NCBI GenBank assembly: GCA_963605415.1
Contig: CAVCUL010000010.1
Coordinates: forward strand, 1 to 64,000
Source: CAG-217 sp963605415
GTDB lineage: Bacteria > Bacillota > Clostridia > Oscillospirales > Acutalibacteraceae
Reading direction: 5' to 3'
DNA length: 64,000 bases
Shown: piece after piece, positions 33,910 to 41,644 of the stretch
Layout: every line of letters starts with the position of its first letter
How positions within the stretch are numbered: position 1 is the stretch's first letter
Notes under the pieces: generated by a model
Told to the model about the DNA's origin: nothing
The model's database searches: none
Seen by the model: the letters and a program-made list of their open reading frames with translations, nothing else
Made by a program: the position numbers and the translations under genes

Positions 33910-35040
33910 ATGAACTGGAATTTTCACCTGCCGGTGGAGCTGGTTTTCGGCAGCGGCACCCGGCATGAGATTAAAACGTATATAGAAAAGATCGGCGGCA
34001 CCCGGGGGGTATTGGTGTGCGGCAAGAGCTTTCAGCGAAACGGCACCGCAGACGCCTTTTTGCAGGCGGCAGACGGTGCGCTGGTATCCGTATTTAGTGA
34101 CATTCGGCCCAATCCTACCACAGAAAATGTGAATGCCTGTGCGGCAGAAATGCGGCGGGTGGGCGCGGACTTTGCGGTGGCGTTGGGCGGTGGCTCGCCC
34201 ATGGACTGCTGTAAGGCAGCCTGCGCCATTGCCCGGGGCACGGACGATATTGAGCCGTACCACAACGGCGACAAGCCGGTGACGGCAGCGGAGGCCATAC
34301 CCATGATCGCCTTTGCCACCACCGCCGGCACCGCCTCAGAGGTGACCAATATCAGCGTGCTGACCAATGTGTCCGCCGGGGTGAAGAAGCCCATGAACCA
34401 CCCGGCCATGTACCCCAAGATCGCAGTGGTAGACCCGGAGCTGACCTTAACGGTGCCGCCCCAGGTGACCGCCTCTACCGGGCTGGATGTGCTGTGCCAC
34501 GCAGTGGAGAGCTACTGGAGTGTGAACCATCAGCCGGTGTGCGCCGCCTGCTCCGTGCACGCAGCGCGACTGGTGTTTGACTGGCTGGAAAAGGCGTACC
34601 GGGACGGCAACGACCTGGAGGCCAGGGAGAAGATGGCGGAGGCGTCCATTGTAGCCGGCGTGGCCTTTAGTCACCCCCGCACCACCGGCTCCCATGCCTG
34701 CTCCTTCCCGCTGACCAATCTGTACGGTATGCCCCACGGCGAGGCTTGCGCCTTTACCCTGGATTACTTTATTCGATTTAATGCGGAGCATGCAGATGGG
34801 GACGGCCGCATGACTGCCCTGGCTCGGGACTGCGGGTTTGACACCCCGGCGGCCATGGCGGACGCGGTGCACAGTATGAAAAACAGAATGGGTATGCGCA
34901 CCAATTTGTGCGAGCTGGGGGTGGAGAGCGACCAGGAGATTCGCGCCCTGGCCCACCAGAGTATGTCTATGCTGATGACCTTAAACCCGGTGCCTTTGAC
35001 AGAAGAGGACATTTACCAAATGTTCTGCGCTTTAAAGTAA
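33910..35040 (+). CDS. Iron-containing alcohol dehydrogenase
   Basis: A 376-residue group III alcohol dehydrogenase. ALGGGSPMDCCKAA is the NAD-binding glycine motif, FATTAGTASEVTNISVLTN and LDVLCHAVESYWS contain metal-ligand Asp/His positions, and MPHGEACAFTL supplies the second His. Substrate could be butanol, 1,3-propanediol or lactaldehyde; lactaldehyde is plausible given sugar catabolism nearby but this is inference. AAAGGAG before the ATG at 33910 sets the start; an upstream in-frame extension overlaps the promoter. Confidence 0.88.
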   Translation: MNWNFHLPVELVFGSGTRHEIKTYIEKIGGTRGVLVCGKSFQRNGTADAFLQAADGALVSVFSDIRPNPTTENVNACAAEMRRVGADFAVALGGGSPMDCCKAACAIARGTDDIEPYHNGDKPVTAAEAIPMIAFATTAGTASEVTNISVLTNVSAGVKKPMNHPAMYPKIAVVDPELTLTVPPQVTASTGLDVLCHAVESYWSVNHQPVCAACSVHAARLVFDWLEKAYRDGNDLEAREKMAEASIVAGVAFSHPRTTGSHACSFPLTNLYGMPHGEACAFTLDYFIRFNAEHADGDGRMTALARDCGFDTPAAMADAVHSMKNRMGMRTNLCELGVESDQEIRALAHQSMSMLMTLNPVPLTEEDIYQMFCALK

Positions 35041-35046
35041 CAGGCA

Positions 35047-35074
35047 TTGACAAACGGCACCGAACCCTTATAAT
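35047..35074 (+). promoter_or_regulatory. Promoter of tarI-tarJ
   Basis: Perfect TTGACA (35047-35052) and TATAAT (35069-35074) with a 16-bp spacer, starting six bases after the alcohol dehydrogenase stop. Confidence 0.8.
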
Positions 35075-35107
35075 AGAAGAACAGATACAGAAAGGAATTT
35101 GAATGTT

Positions 35108-35821
35108 ATGGTTTATGGCGTTGTATTGGCCGGCGGCGTCGGCTCCCGAATGGGCGGGGACAAGCCCAAGCAGTATTTAACGGTAAAGGACAAGCCCATT
35201 ATTATTTATACCATCGAGAAGTTTATTTCCGTGCCCCGGCTGGAGAAGATTTTGGTGCTTTGCCCCTCCAAGTGGGTGGAGCACACCAAGAATTTGATCG
35301 CCAAGCACATTGCTCCCGCAGCGGACCGTGTGACGGTGATCGAGGGCGGTTCTACCCGCAACGAGACCATTATGAACGCCATTCGCTACATTGAGAGCGA
35401 GGGCAATTTGAACGACGACACCATTATCGTCACCCACGACAGCGTGCGTCCCTTTGTGACCTATCGGATCATTGAGGAGAACATTGCGGCGGCGGAGCAG
35501 TTCGGCGCCTGCGACACGGTGATCCCTGCCACGGACACCATTGTGGAGAGCCGGGACCACCAGGTGATCTCTGCCATTCCGGATCGGTCCGTAATGTACC
35601 AGGGCCAGACCCCACAGTCTTTCCGGGCTACCAAGCTGAAAAAGCTGTATGAGACCCTTACCGATGAGGAAAAAGAAATTCTTACGGACGCCGCTAAGAT
35701 CTTCGTCATCAAGGGCGAGCCGGTGGCGCTGGTGCAGGGCGAGACCTATAATATGAAGATCACTTACCCCTACGACCTGCGGGTGGCAAAATCCCTGCTG
35801 GAGGACGAGACCCATGATTAA
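35108..35821 (+). CDS. tarI: Ribitol-5-phosphate cytidylyltransferase (TarI-like)
   Basis: A 237-residue IspD/TarI-fold cytidylyltransferase. VLAGGVGSRMGGDKPKQYL is the CTP-binding loop, VTHDSVRPFVT and QTPQSFR are conserved. Sequence alone does not fully separate TarI from IspD (isoprenoid pathway), but the next gene is a TarJ-type reductase overlapping by eight bases, which favours CDP-ribitol synthesis for teichoic acid. The start could be TTG at 35099; ATG at 35108 is preferred because AAAGGA is better spaced. Confidence 0.82.
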   Translation: MVYGVVLAGGVGSRMGGDKPKQYLTVKDKPIIIYTIEKFISVPRLEKILVLCPSKWVEHTKNLIAKHIAPAADRVTVIEGGSTRNETIMNAIRYIESEGNLNDDTIIVTHDSVRPFVTYRIIEENIAAAEQFGACDTVIPATDTIVESRDHQVISAIPDRSVMYQGQTPQSFRATKLKKLYETLTDEEKEILTDAAKIFVIKGEPVALVQGETYNMKITYPYDLRVAKSLLEDETHD

Positions 35822-36839
35822 CACCGTCTACCGTTTGGTGGCGCCCCGCCGGTTTGAGATCGCTTTTGAGGACATTGATCTGTTTGGCGACAATGCCATT
35901 GTGCGCCCTACCAATCTTTCCATTTGCAACGCAGATATGCGCTATTACCTGGGCACCCGGGACGCGAAGGTGCTGGCCGAGAAGCTGCCCATGGCCCTGA
36001 TCCATGAGGGCGTTGGCGTGGTTATGCGGGATCCCAGCGGCAAATTCGCCCCCGGTGACCGGGTGGTGATGGTGCCCAATTGCCCTACGGAGAGCGATGA
36101 TTATATCGGAGAGAATTATCTGCGTTCCTCCAAGTTTTGCGGCTCGTCCATGGACGGATTTTTGCAGGAGTATGTGGAAATTTCGCCCCGGCGCCTGGTG
36201 AAGTTGCCCCAGGATATCAATATGAATGTGGCGGCGTTTACGGAGATTGTGTCCGTTGCGGTGCACGCCATTTCTCGGTTTGACAAGATTGCCCATGCCC
36301 GGCGGGACGCCATCGGTGTTTGGGGCGACGGCAATTTGTCTTATATCGTTTCTCTGTTTTTGAAAAAGACTTTTCCGGACAGTAAGGTGTATGTGTTTGG
36401 ACTGAATGACGACAAGCTGGCGGACTTTACCTTTGCCGATGGGGCGTATAAGACTACGGAGGTGCCGGCGGGCTTTACCATGGACCACGCCTTTGAGTGC
36501 GTAGGTGGCAACGGATCGCCCATTGCCATTGAGCAGATTATCGGCCTGATTAAGCCGGAGGCCACCATTTCCATTTTGGGCGTCAGCGAGTATCCGGTGC
36601 CCATCAATACCCGTATGATCTTGGAGAAGGGGCTGCGCGTGTTTGGCTCCTCCCGCAGCGGCGTGGCGGATTTTGAAAAGACGGTAGAAATGTACCGTCA
36701 GTTCCCGGAGATTATTGATTATTTGGGCAACCTGATCAGTTCCGTCAATGTGGTGCGCACCACTACGGATATTAAGCAGGCCTTTGAGAAGGACACCCAA
36801 AAAGCCTTTGGCAAGACCATTATGGCCTGGCAAGAATAA
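35814..36839 (+). CDS. tarJ: Ribulose-5-phosphate reductase (TarJ-like)
   Basis: A 341-residue zinc-type alcohol dehydrogenase. The N-terminal NTVYRLVAPRRFEIAFEDID, PTNLSICNADMRYYLG with the zinc-site Cys, ALIHEGVGVV and VGVWGDG-type nucleotide loop fit TarJ/Bcs1, which reduces ribulose-5-phosphate to ribitol-5-phosphate. With TarI it makes CDP-ribitol, a wall teichoic acid precursor; no ribitol polymerase lies in the window. A multi-hairpin 3' element begins eight bases after the stop codon. Confidence 0.85.
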   Translation: MINTVYRLVAPRRFEIAFEDIDLFGDNAIVRPTNLSICNADMRYYLGTRDAKVLAEKLPMALIHEGVGVVMRDPSGKFAPGDRVVMVPNCPTESDDYIGENYLRSSKFCGSSMDGFLQEYVEISPRRLVKLPQDINMNVAAFTEIVSVAVHAISRFDKIAHARRDAIGVWGDGNLSYIVSLFLKKTFPDSKVYVFGLNDDKLADFTFADGAYKTTEVPAGFTMDHAFECVGGNGSPIAIEQIIGLIKPEATISILGVSEYPVPINTRMILEKGLRVFGSSRSGVADFEKTVEMYRQFPEIIDYLGNLISSVNVVRTTTDIKQAFEKDTQKAFGKTIMAWQE

Positions 36840-36847
36840 AACATACC

Positions 36848-37160
36848 GTCGATAAAGCGGCTAAATCGCGCCGAGTTCAAGGGGCTTGATGCGCTTTTTT
36901 CGTAGGGCCGGGGCTTGCTCCGGCCGAAAGAATTTTATCGTATTGCGGTTTGAAAAAAGTGGCTTGAACATCGCGTTCAAGCCACTTTTGGCGCTTTTCG
37001 TCTTTTGCTCGGGGGAGTGAATTGCGCGTAGCGCAAGAGACACGAGGCTCCAAATGCGTTAGCATTTGGGAGAAACAGTCCGGTGGACTGTTTCGTAGCG
37101 AGTGAAATTAACGGCACCCGCTCGCAAAAAACGAAATTCATCTCGCTTTCTCTCGGTCTG
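36848..37160 (+). repeat. 313-bp multi-hairpin element, copy A (3' of tarJ)
   Basis: Non-coding. Ordered stems: GCGG/TCGC (36857-36869), GGCCGG/CCGGCC (36906-36925), a 13-bp stem 36957-36969 with 36975-36987, TTGCGC-GTA-GCGCAA (37022-37036), CCAAATGC-GTTA-GCATTTGG (37050-37069), and AAACAGTCC-GGT-GGACTGTTT (37073-37093). Copy B at 43588-43898 is inverted and about identical over the last 200 bases. Both copies read in the same direction as the gene just upstream of them, so each would be the 3'-UTR of its mRNA. Copies differ by paired changes in stems. Confidence 0.85.
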
Positions 37161-37177
37161 TTCAGTGCTTTATATTT

Positions 37178-37210
37178 TTTCAGGTTCATTTCAGCATTCC
37201 GGTGTACACT
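37178..37210 (+). promoter_or_regulatory. Response-regulator-type boxes and -10 of the two-component operon
   Basis: TTTCAG at 37178-37183 and again at 37189-37194 (11 bases start to start, separated by GTTCA), then 10 bases and the -10 box TACACT (37205-37210). Boxes replace a -35 element. The same layout precedes the surface-protein gene at 41565-41597. Confidence 0.7.
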
Positions 37211-37234
37211 GGAGGCAGAAAGGCAGGGACAACT

Positions 37235-37912
37235 ATGCGTATTTTACTGGTAGAGGACGAGCGGCGGCTGGCCGAGTTAATTGAGAGCCGCCTGCAAAAA
37301 GAGAATTATGCCATAGATGTGGACTTAAACGGCGATGACGGTTTGTATGACGCCTTAACGGACAGCTACGATTTGTTGCTTCTCGATGTCATGCTGCCGG
37401 GCACCGACGGTTGGGAAATTTTGCGCCGGGTGCGGCAGGAGGGTGTGCGGGCTAAGGTGATTATGCTCACTGCCCGTGCCGCTTTGGAGGACAAGCTCAC
37501 CGGGCTGCAGGGGGGCGCCAATGATTATATCACCAAGCCCTTTCATATGGACGAGCTGGTGGCGCGGGTGCATGTACAGCTGCGCCAAGACGGCAGCGGT
37601 ATGCCCACAAATCGGCTCACCTGCGGCGATCTGGAGCTACTGCTCACCGCCTCCACCTTGCGGTGCACCGCCACCGGTCACCAGGTACAGGTGATTCGCA
37701 AGGAGTTCCAGCTGCTGGAGAGCCTGATGCAAAATCCCGGCCAAATTCTCAGTAAGGAACAGTTGTACGATCGGGTGTGGGGCTTTGAGAGCCAGGTGGA
37801 AAGTAACAATTTGGAGGCCTATCTGTCCTTCCTGCGTAAAAAGCTGGCAGCCATCGGCTCCGGGGCGCGGATTAAGGCCGTGCGGGGCATGGGCTATCGG
37901 TTGGAGGTGTAG
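37235..37912 (+). CDS. OmpR-family response regulator
   Basis: A 225-residue regulator: receiver domain (LLVEDERRLAELIE, phospho-acceptor D51 in LLLLDVMLPGTDGWE, TARAALEDKL, ITKPFHMDEL) and a winged-helix DNA-binding domain (IRKEFQLLESLMQNPGQILS, KAVRGMGYRLEV). It is followed by a histidine kinase two bases later. Its likely targets are its own promoter and that of the beta-helix surface protein 4 kb downstream, since both carry matching 11-bp-period boxes. Confidence 0.93.
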   Translation: MRILLVEDERRLAELIESRLQKENYAIDVDLNGDDGLYDALTDSYDLLLLDVMLPGTDGWEILRRVRQEGVRAKVIMLTARAALEDKLTGLQGGANDYITKPFHMDELVARVHVQLRQDGSGMPTNRLTCGDLELLLTASTLRCTATGHQVQVIRKEFQLLESLMQNPGQILSKEQLYDRVWGFESQVESNNLEAYLSFLRKKLAAIGSGARIKAVRGMGYRLEV

Positions 37913-37913
37913 T

Positions 37914-39152
37914 ATGCAAAAGCTCAGGCACAAGGTGTTTTGGACCTTGTTTTTGATTTTAACGCTGGTGACGGTTGGGGTGCTGGGGGCTTTTAATGCG
38001 CAGGCGTACCGCCAGGAGTACCGCAGCGTTACGGAAAAGCTCAGCCAGGCGCAACCGGGCGAGCCGGTGGCAGCCGGCGGCAATCAACCAGATAAGCGCA
38101 ACGAGGACGGCACGGCGCCCATGGGTTTTTTGGACAGCGTGGTTTATACCGTTTTGTTGGGGCAGGACGGTACCGTGAGTACGGTGCTTAACCGCTCAGA
38201 GGACGGCAAAACAGACGCAGAGATTACCGCACTGGCACAAAAATATATGTCCGCCGGGCGTACCGGCACGGTGGTAGGCAATCTGTATACCGCCAAGTAC
38301 GCCTACAGCTACACAGCGGGGCGCTCTATCACCCTGCTGGATTTGGAACGTACCGGTCAAAGGCTGCGGCAGAATTTGGCGCTGTCCCTGGGCATTTTGC
38401 TGGTGGCGGAGGGGCTGATTTTGTTGGTAAGCCGCCGCCTGACCCGATGGATTATTGAACCGGTGGAGGAGAGCTTTCAGCGGCAAAAGCAGTTTGTGGC
38501 CGACGCCTCTCATGAACTGAAAACACCGCTGGCGGTGATTATGGCCGGGTGCGACGCTCTGGAGCAGTCTCCCGGAGATCCAAAATATTTAGGCTACATT
38601 GCAGACGAGACCCGCCAAATGCAAGCGCTGGTGACCCAACTGCTGGATTTGGCCCGGGTCAGTGAGCAGCCACCGGTGCGGGAAACGGTGGATCTGTCTG
38701 CCCTGACCGGTACCACGGTGCTGTCCTTTGAGGCGCTGCTGTTTGAGCAGCAGATCACATTGGAGGAGCAGATTGAGCCGGGGCTTTGGGTGCAGGGAGA
38801 CAGCGATCAGTTGCGCCGGGTGATTACGGTGCTTACGGAGAATGCGCTGCACCACGGTCGACCGGGCACGGCGGTGCAGGTGCGCCTGGGCTGTAAGGGC
38901 AACCGGGCGGTGCTGGAGGTGGAGAACACCGGCGATCCGATCCCGCCCGGGGAGGAGCAGCGGATCTTTGAGCGCTTTTACCGAGCAGATACCGCACGCA
39001 ATCGGGAGAGCGGCCGCTACGGACTGGGACTGGCCATTGCCAAGGGCATTGTGGAGGGACATGGCGGTACCATTTCCGCCGCCAGTGCAGGAGAGCAAAC
39101 GGTGTTTACAGTGTCCCTGCCTATGGAAAAGCCCAAAATGGCAAAGCAATAG
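37914..39152 (+). CDS. Membrane sensor histidine kinase
   Basis: A 412-residue kinase. Membrane helix 1 (about 11-28), an external sensor region of about 120 residues, helix 2 (about 155-175), a dimerisation domain with phospho-acceptor H200 in DASHELKTPLAV, and an ATPase domain with the N box ENALHHGRP, IFERFYRADT and YGLGLAIAKGIVEGHGG. Stimulus unknown. The ATG lies two bases after the response-regulator stop, indicating translational coupling; the longer frame from 37785 overlaps that gene and is rejected. Confidence 0.92.
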   Translation: MQKLRHKVFWTLFLILTLVTVGVLGAFNAQAYRQEYRSVTEKLSQAQPGEPVAAGGNQPDKRNEDGTAPMGFLDSVVYTVLLGQDGTVSTVLNRSEDGKTDAEITALAQKYMSAGRTGTVVGNLYTAKYAYSYTAGRSITLLDLERTGQRLRQNLALSLGILLVAEGLILLVSRRLTRWIIEPVEESFQRQKQFVADASHELKTPLAVIMAGCDALEQSPGDPKYLGYIADETRQMQALVTQLLDLARVSEQPPVRETVDLSALTGTTVLSFEALLFEQQITLEEQIEPGLWVQGDSDQLRRVITVLTENALHHGRPGTAVQVRLGCKGNRAVLEVENTGDPIPPGEEQRIFERFYRADTARNRESGRYGLGLAIAKGIVEGHGGTISAASAGEQTVFTVSLPMEKPKMAKQ

Positions 39153-39259
39153 ACTTAAGAAAAAGCAGAGATACCGAAGCGAGGGAGAAGGCCAGCCGCC
39201 TCTCCCTCGCTTTTTTACAAAATTCTTTATTTTTTTTCAGTGATAAGAACCTTAGGATT

Positions 39260-39829
39260 CTACAGATTGTGCACCAGAGATCGCAGGTATTTATGGGCCT
39301 GCGCTTTGGTGCATTTACTGTTTTTAATGGTTGTCCACTGCCAAACCAGAAACAAGGTGTTGCTGTAATGGTCTGCCAGCAGATCGTTGGGAATGTCCTT
39401 TTGGGTTGCTTCCGGGCAGCTTTTGAAGATGGAACGCATTTGCGCATTTAAAAAATTCCGAAGGCTGGAGAACATATAGCCTGCCTCGCTATTATGCAGC
39501 AGTGCTTTGCGTATGGCCTGTTCATTCTGCTTTGTAAAATCATAAATACGGTCAAAATACAGATACAGCATTTCATTTTCTTCGGCGTGATGATATGCAC
39601 CGAGCCCCACTTGCGCCGCAAGAACCTGCCAGCAGTAGTGGAGCAGATCATATTTATCATCAAAATAATTATAAAATGTAGCACGGGGATATTCTGCCGC
39701 CTGGCACAGCTGACCCACAGAGATTTCCTCAAAGGATTTTTTAGACAAAAGCCGAAGCATTTCTCGGCTGAATGCCTCCAATGTTCGTTTTGCTCCTTTG
39801 GTTAATGGCTTTGTTAGATCATATTTCAT
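39260..39829 (-). CDS. TetR-family regulator
   Basis: A 189-residue regulator with an N-terminal helix-turn-helix (SKKSFEEISVGQLCQAAEYPRATFYNYFDDKYDLL) and a helical ligand/dimer domain. ATG at 39829 has AAGGAGG. It is divergent from the SDR and EFR1 genes and probably controls them. Its coding composition is less G+C-rich than neighbouring housekeeping genes, like the two genes it faces. Confidence 0.85.
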   Translation of the reverse strand: MKYDLTKPLTKGAKRTLEAFSREMLRLLSKKSFEEISVGQLCQAAEYPRATFYNYFDDKYDLLHYCWQVLAAQVGLGAYHHAEENEMLYLYFDRIYDFTKQNEQAIRKALLHNSEAGYMFSSLRNFLNAQMRSIFKSCPEATQKDIPNDLLADHYSNTLFLVWQWTTIKNSKCTKAQAHKYLRSLVHNL

Positions 39830-39980
39830 AGCGACCTCCTTTTGCAAAATTCCATATTTGTCTAACATTAAACGCGGGGTGCGATCTGTCGCTTGTTTTG
39901 CAATCGGTTACAGTATACAATGAAGCCAATAGATTTGCAAGTGTCTAATTTTTTTCACTTGTATGATAAGGAGTTCGCTT

Positions 39981-40730
39981 ATGCATATTGCAGTGATCAC
40001 CGGCGCATCCTCCGGGCTGGGCGTTTGCTATGTGGATGCCGTCACAAAATTATTTCCGGAAATTGAGGAGCTGTGGCTGATTGCCCGTCGGGAACAGCGC
40101 ATGAAAGCGGTTGCCGAGAAATATCCGGACAAATGCGTTGTCCTTATCCCCATGGATATGGCCGACATGAGCAGCTACGAGATGCTCGCAGAAAAATTGA
40201 AATCTGAAAATCCGCAGATTGAAGTTTTGGTCAATGATGCGGGTATGTCTGTGGGTGCTCCGTTTGAGAATATGGAACGGACGGAGATGCTTCGAATGCT
40301 GGATCTGAACTGTAAGGGCGCAACGGCGATTACAAGTGTGTGTTTGCCCTATATCATGGACGGCGGTACGATCCTGCAGGTGTCCTCAACCTCAGCATTT
40401 GTGCCCAATCGGAACCTGGTCGTATACAGTGCGTCAAAGTCCTATGTGTCCGCATTTTGTTTGGGGCTGCGTGAGGAGCTGAAAAGCAGGCGTATCAATG
40501 TGTGTGCGATGTGTCCCGGCTTTATGCTTACGGAAATGACAAAAGCAGAGATAACAAAGTCCCAAAGCCGTTTACCGGTGATTGATCCCAGGCGTGCCGC
40601 TTTGAAATCACTGAAAGCAGCAAAAAAAGGCAGAGCCGTTTATACAACCGGCGGGTTTTACAAGTGTTATCGTTTGCTGGCAAAACTTTTGCCGCATACG
40701 TTTCTTGTTCGATTTGCAGGTCTTGGATAA
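39981..40730 (+). CDS. Short-chain dehydrogenase/reductase
   Basis: A 249-residue classical SDR. ITGASSGLGVCYVDAV is the NAD(P) loop, VNDAGMSVGAPF the NAG-type motif (NDAG), VSSTSAFVP the catalytic Ser region and YSASKSYVSAF the YxxxK pair; CPGFMLTEMTK follows. Similar enzymes reduce keto groups of lipids or sugars; the substrate here is unknown. AAGGAG supports ATG 39981. It precedes the EFR1-type gene by 11 bases. Confidence 0.85.
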   Translation: MHIAVITGASSGLGVCYVDAVTKLFPEIEELWLIARREQRMKAVAEKYPDKCVVLIPMDMADMSSYEMLAEKLKSENPQIEVLVNDAGMSVGAPFENMERTEMLRMLDLNCKGATAITSVCLPYIMDGGTILQVSSTSAFVPNRNLVVYSASKSYVSAFCLGLREELKSRRINVCAMCPGFMLTEMTKAEITKSQSRLPVIDPRRAALKSLKAAKKGRAVYTTGGFYKCYRLLAKLLPHTFLVRFAGLG

Positions 40731-40741
40731 GGAGACAGATG

Positions 40742-41506
40742 ATGATTTTATATTTTTCGGCAACCGGAAATAGCGAATATGTGGCCAGGAAAATTGCAGC
40801 AGAAACCGGAGATATTGCCGTTTCGATGACAGATTGTTACAAAAAACAGCTTTTTTCTTTTGAGGAAAAACAGGTGCGGCTGGGGATCGTCAGTCCCACA
40901 TATTCCTGGGGCTTGCCGGCAATTGTAACTGAATTTTTGCAAAAAATCAATTTGGTCCATCAGCCGGATTATCTGTATTTTGTCGCAACTTACGGAACGA
41001 CGCCGGGGCAGACCGGGCGGCTGGCAGATCGTATTCTTTCTCCAAAGGGATTGTCTCTGTCTGCAAAATTCAGTGTGAAAATGCCGGATACCTGGACACC
41101 GATCTTTGACTTGAGCGATAAAGAAAAGGTGCAGCGCATAAACAGCAACGCCGAATTCGAAATAGAGTCTGTTATTGAAAAAATAAAGGATCTTGCCGTT
41201 GGCGATTTTATGAAAAACAAATTGCCCTATCCGTTTGTCAAAATCTGGCACGGTATGGAATATGACGCCATGCGCAAAACGAAGCATTTCGCTGTAGAGG
41301 ATCGCTGTATTGGGTGCGGACTGTGTGCCAAAAACTGCCCGGTTTCTGCCATTCAAATCAAAAACCGTAAGCCGGAATGGGTAAAAGAACAGTGTGTGAT
41401 GTGTTTGTCTTGCTTGCACCATTGCCCCAAATTTGCAATTCAATACGGTAAAAACACAAAAAAGCACGGGCAGTATACGCACCCCAAATACCGCTTGCCC
41501 GAATAA
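40742..41506 (+). CDS. EFR1-type flavodoxin-ferredoxin fusion
   Basis: A 254-residue protein with an N-terminal flavodoxin-like domain (ILYFSATGNSEYVARKIA, FMN phosphate loop) and two C-terminal 4Fe-4S clusters (CIGCGLCAKNCPVSAI and CVMCLSCLHHCPKFAI). This is the EFR1 family, common in anaerobic Clostridia and presumed to shuttle electrons to a partner enzyme, here plausibly the adjacent SDR. ATG at 40742 is seven bases after AAGGAG; the preceding ATG at 40739 is also possible. Confidence 0.88.
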   Translation: MILYFSATGNSEYVARKIAAETGDIAVSMTDCYKKQLFSFEEKQVRLGIVSPTYSWGLPAIVTEFLQKINLVHQPDYLYFVATYGTTPGQTGRLADRILSPKGLSLSAKFSVKMPDTWTPIFDLSDKEKVQRINSNAEFEIESVIEKIKDLAVGDFMKNKLPYPFVKIWHGMEYDAMRKTKHFAVEDRCIGCGLCAKNCPVSAIQIKNRKPEWVKEQCVMCLSCLHHCPKFAIQYGKNTKKHGQYTHPKYRLPE

Positions 41507-41564
41507 CAGTCTGCGCCAGCCGTCATTTGCTGCTGTTTTAATTTATTGCAAAAAAAATTGCGCT

Positions 41565-41597
41565 TTTCAGTTTCATTTAAGTTTAGCGGGGTATTCT
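41565..41597 (+). promoter_or_regulatory. Response-regulator-type boxes and -10 of the surface-protein gene
   Basis: TTTCAG (41565-41570) and TTTAAG (41576-41581), 11 bases start to start with TTTCA between, then 10 bases and the -10 box TATTCT (41592-41597). Spacing is identical to the control region at 37178-37210. Confidence 0.7.
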
Positions 41598-41644
41598 GTA
41601 GATGAAAAGGGGGCAAACCCCTGTACAGGAAAGGAGCAATTTTG

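Noticed and set aside
36977..37189. Small open frames inside the 312-bp element
   Set aside because: They cross perfect hairpins, lack ribosome binding sites, and the copies differ by stem-preserving rather than codon-preserving changes.
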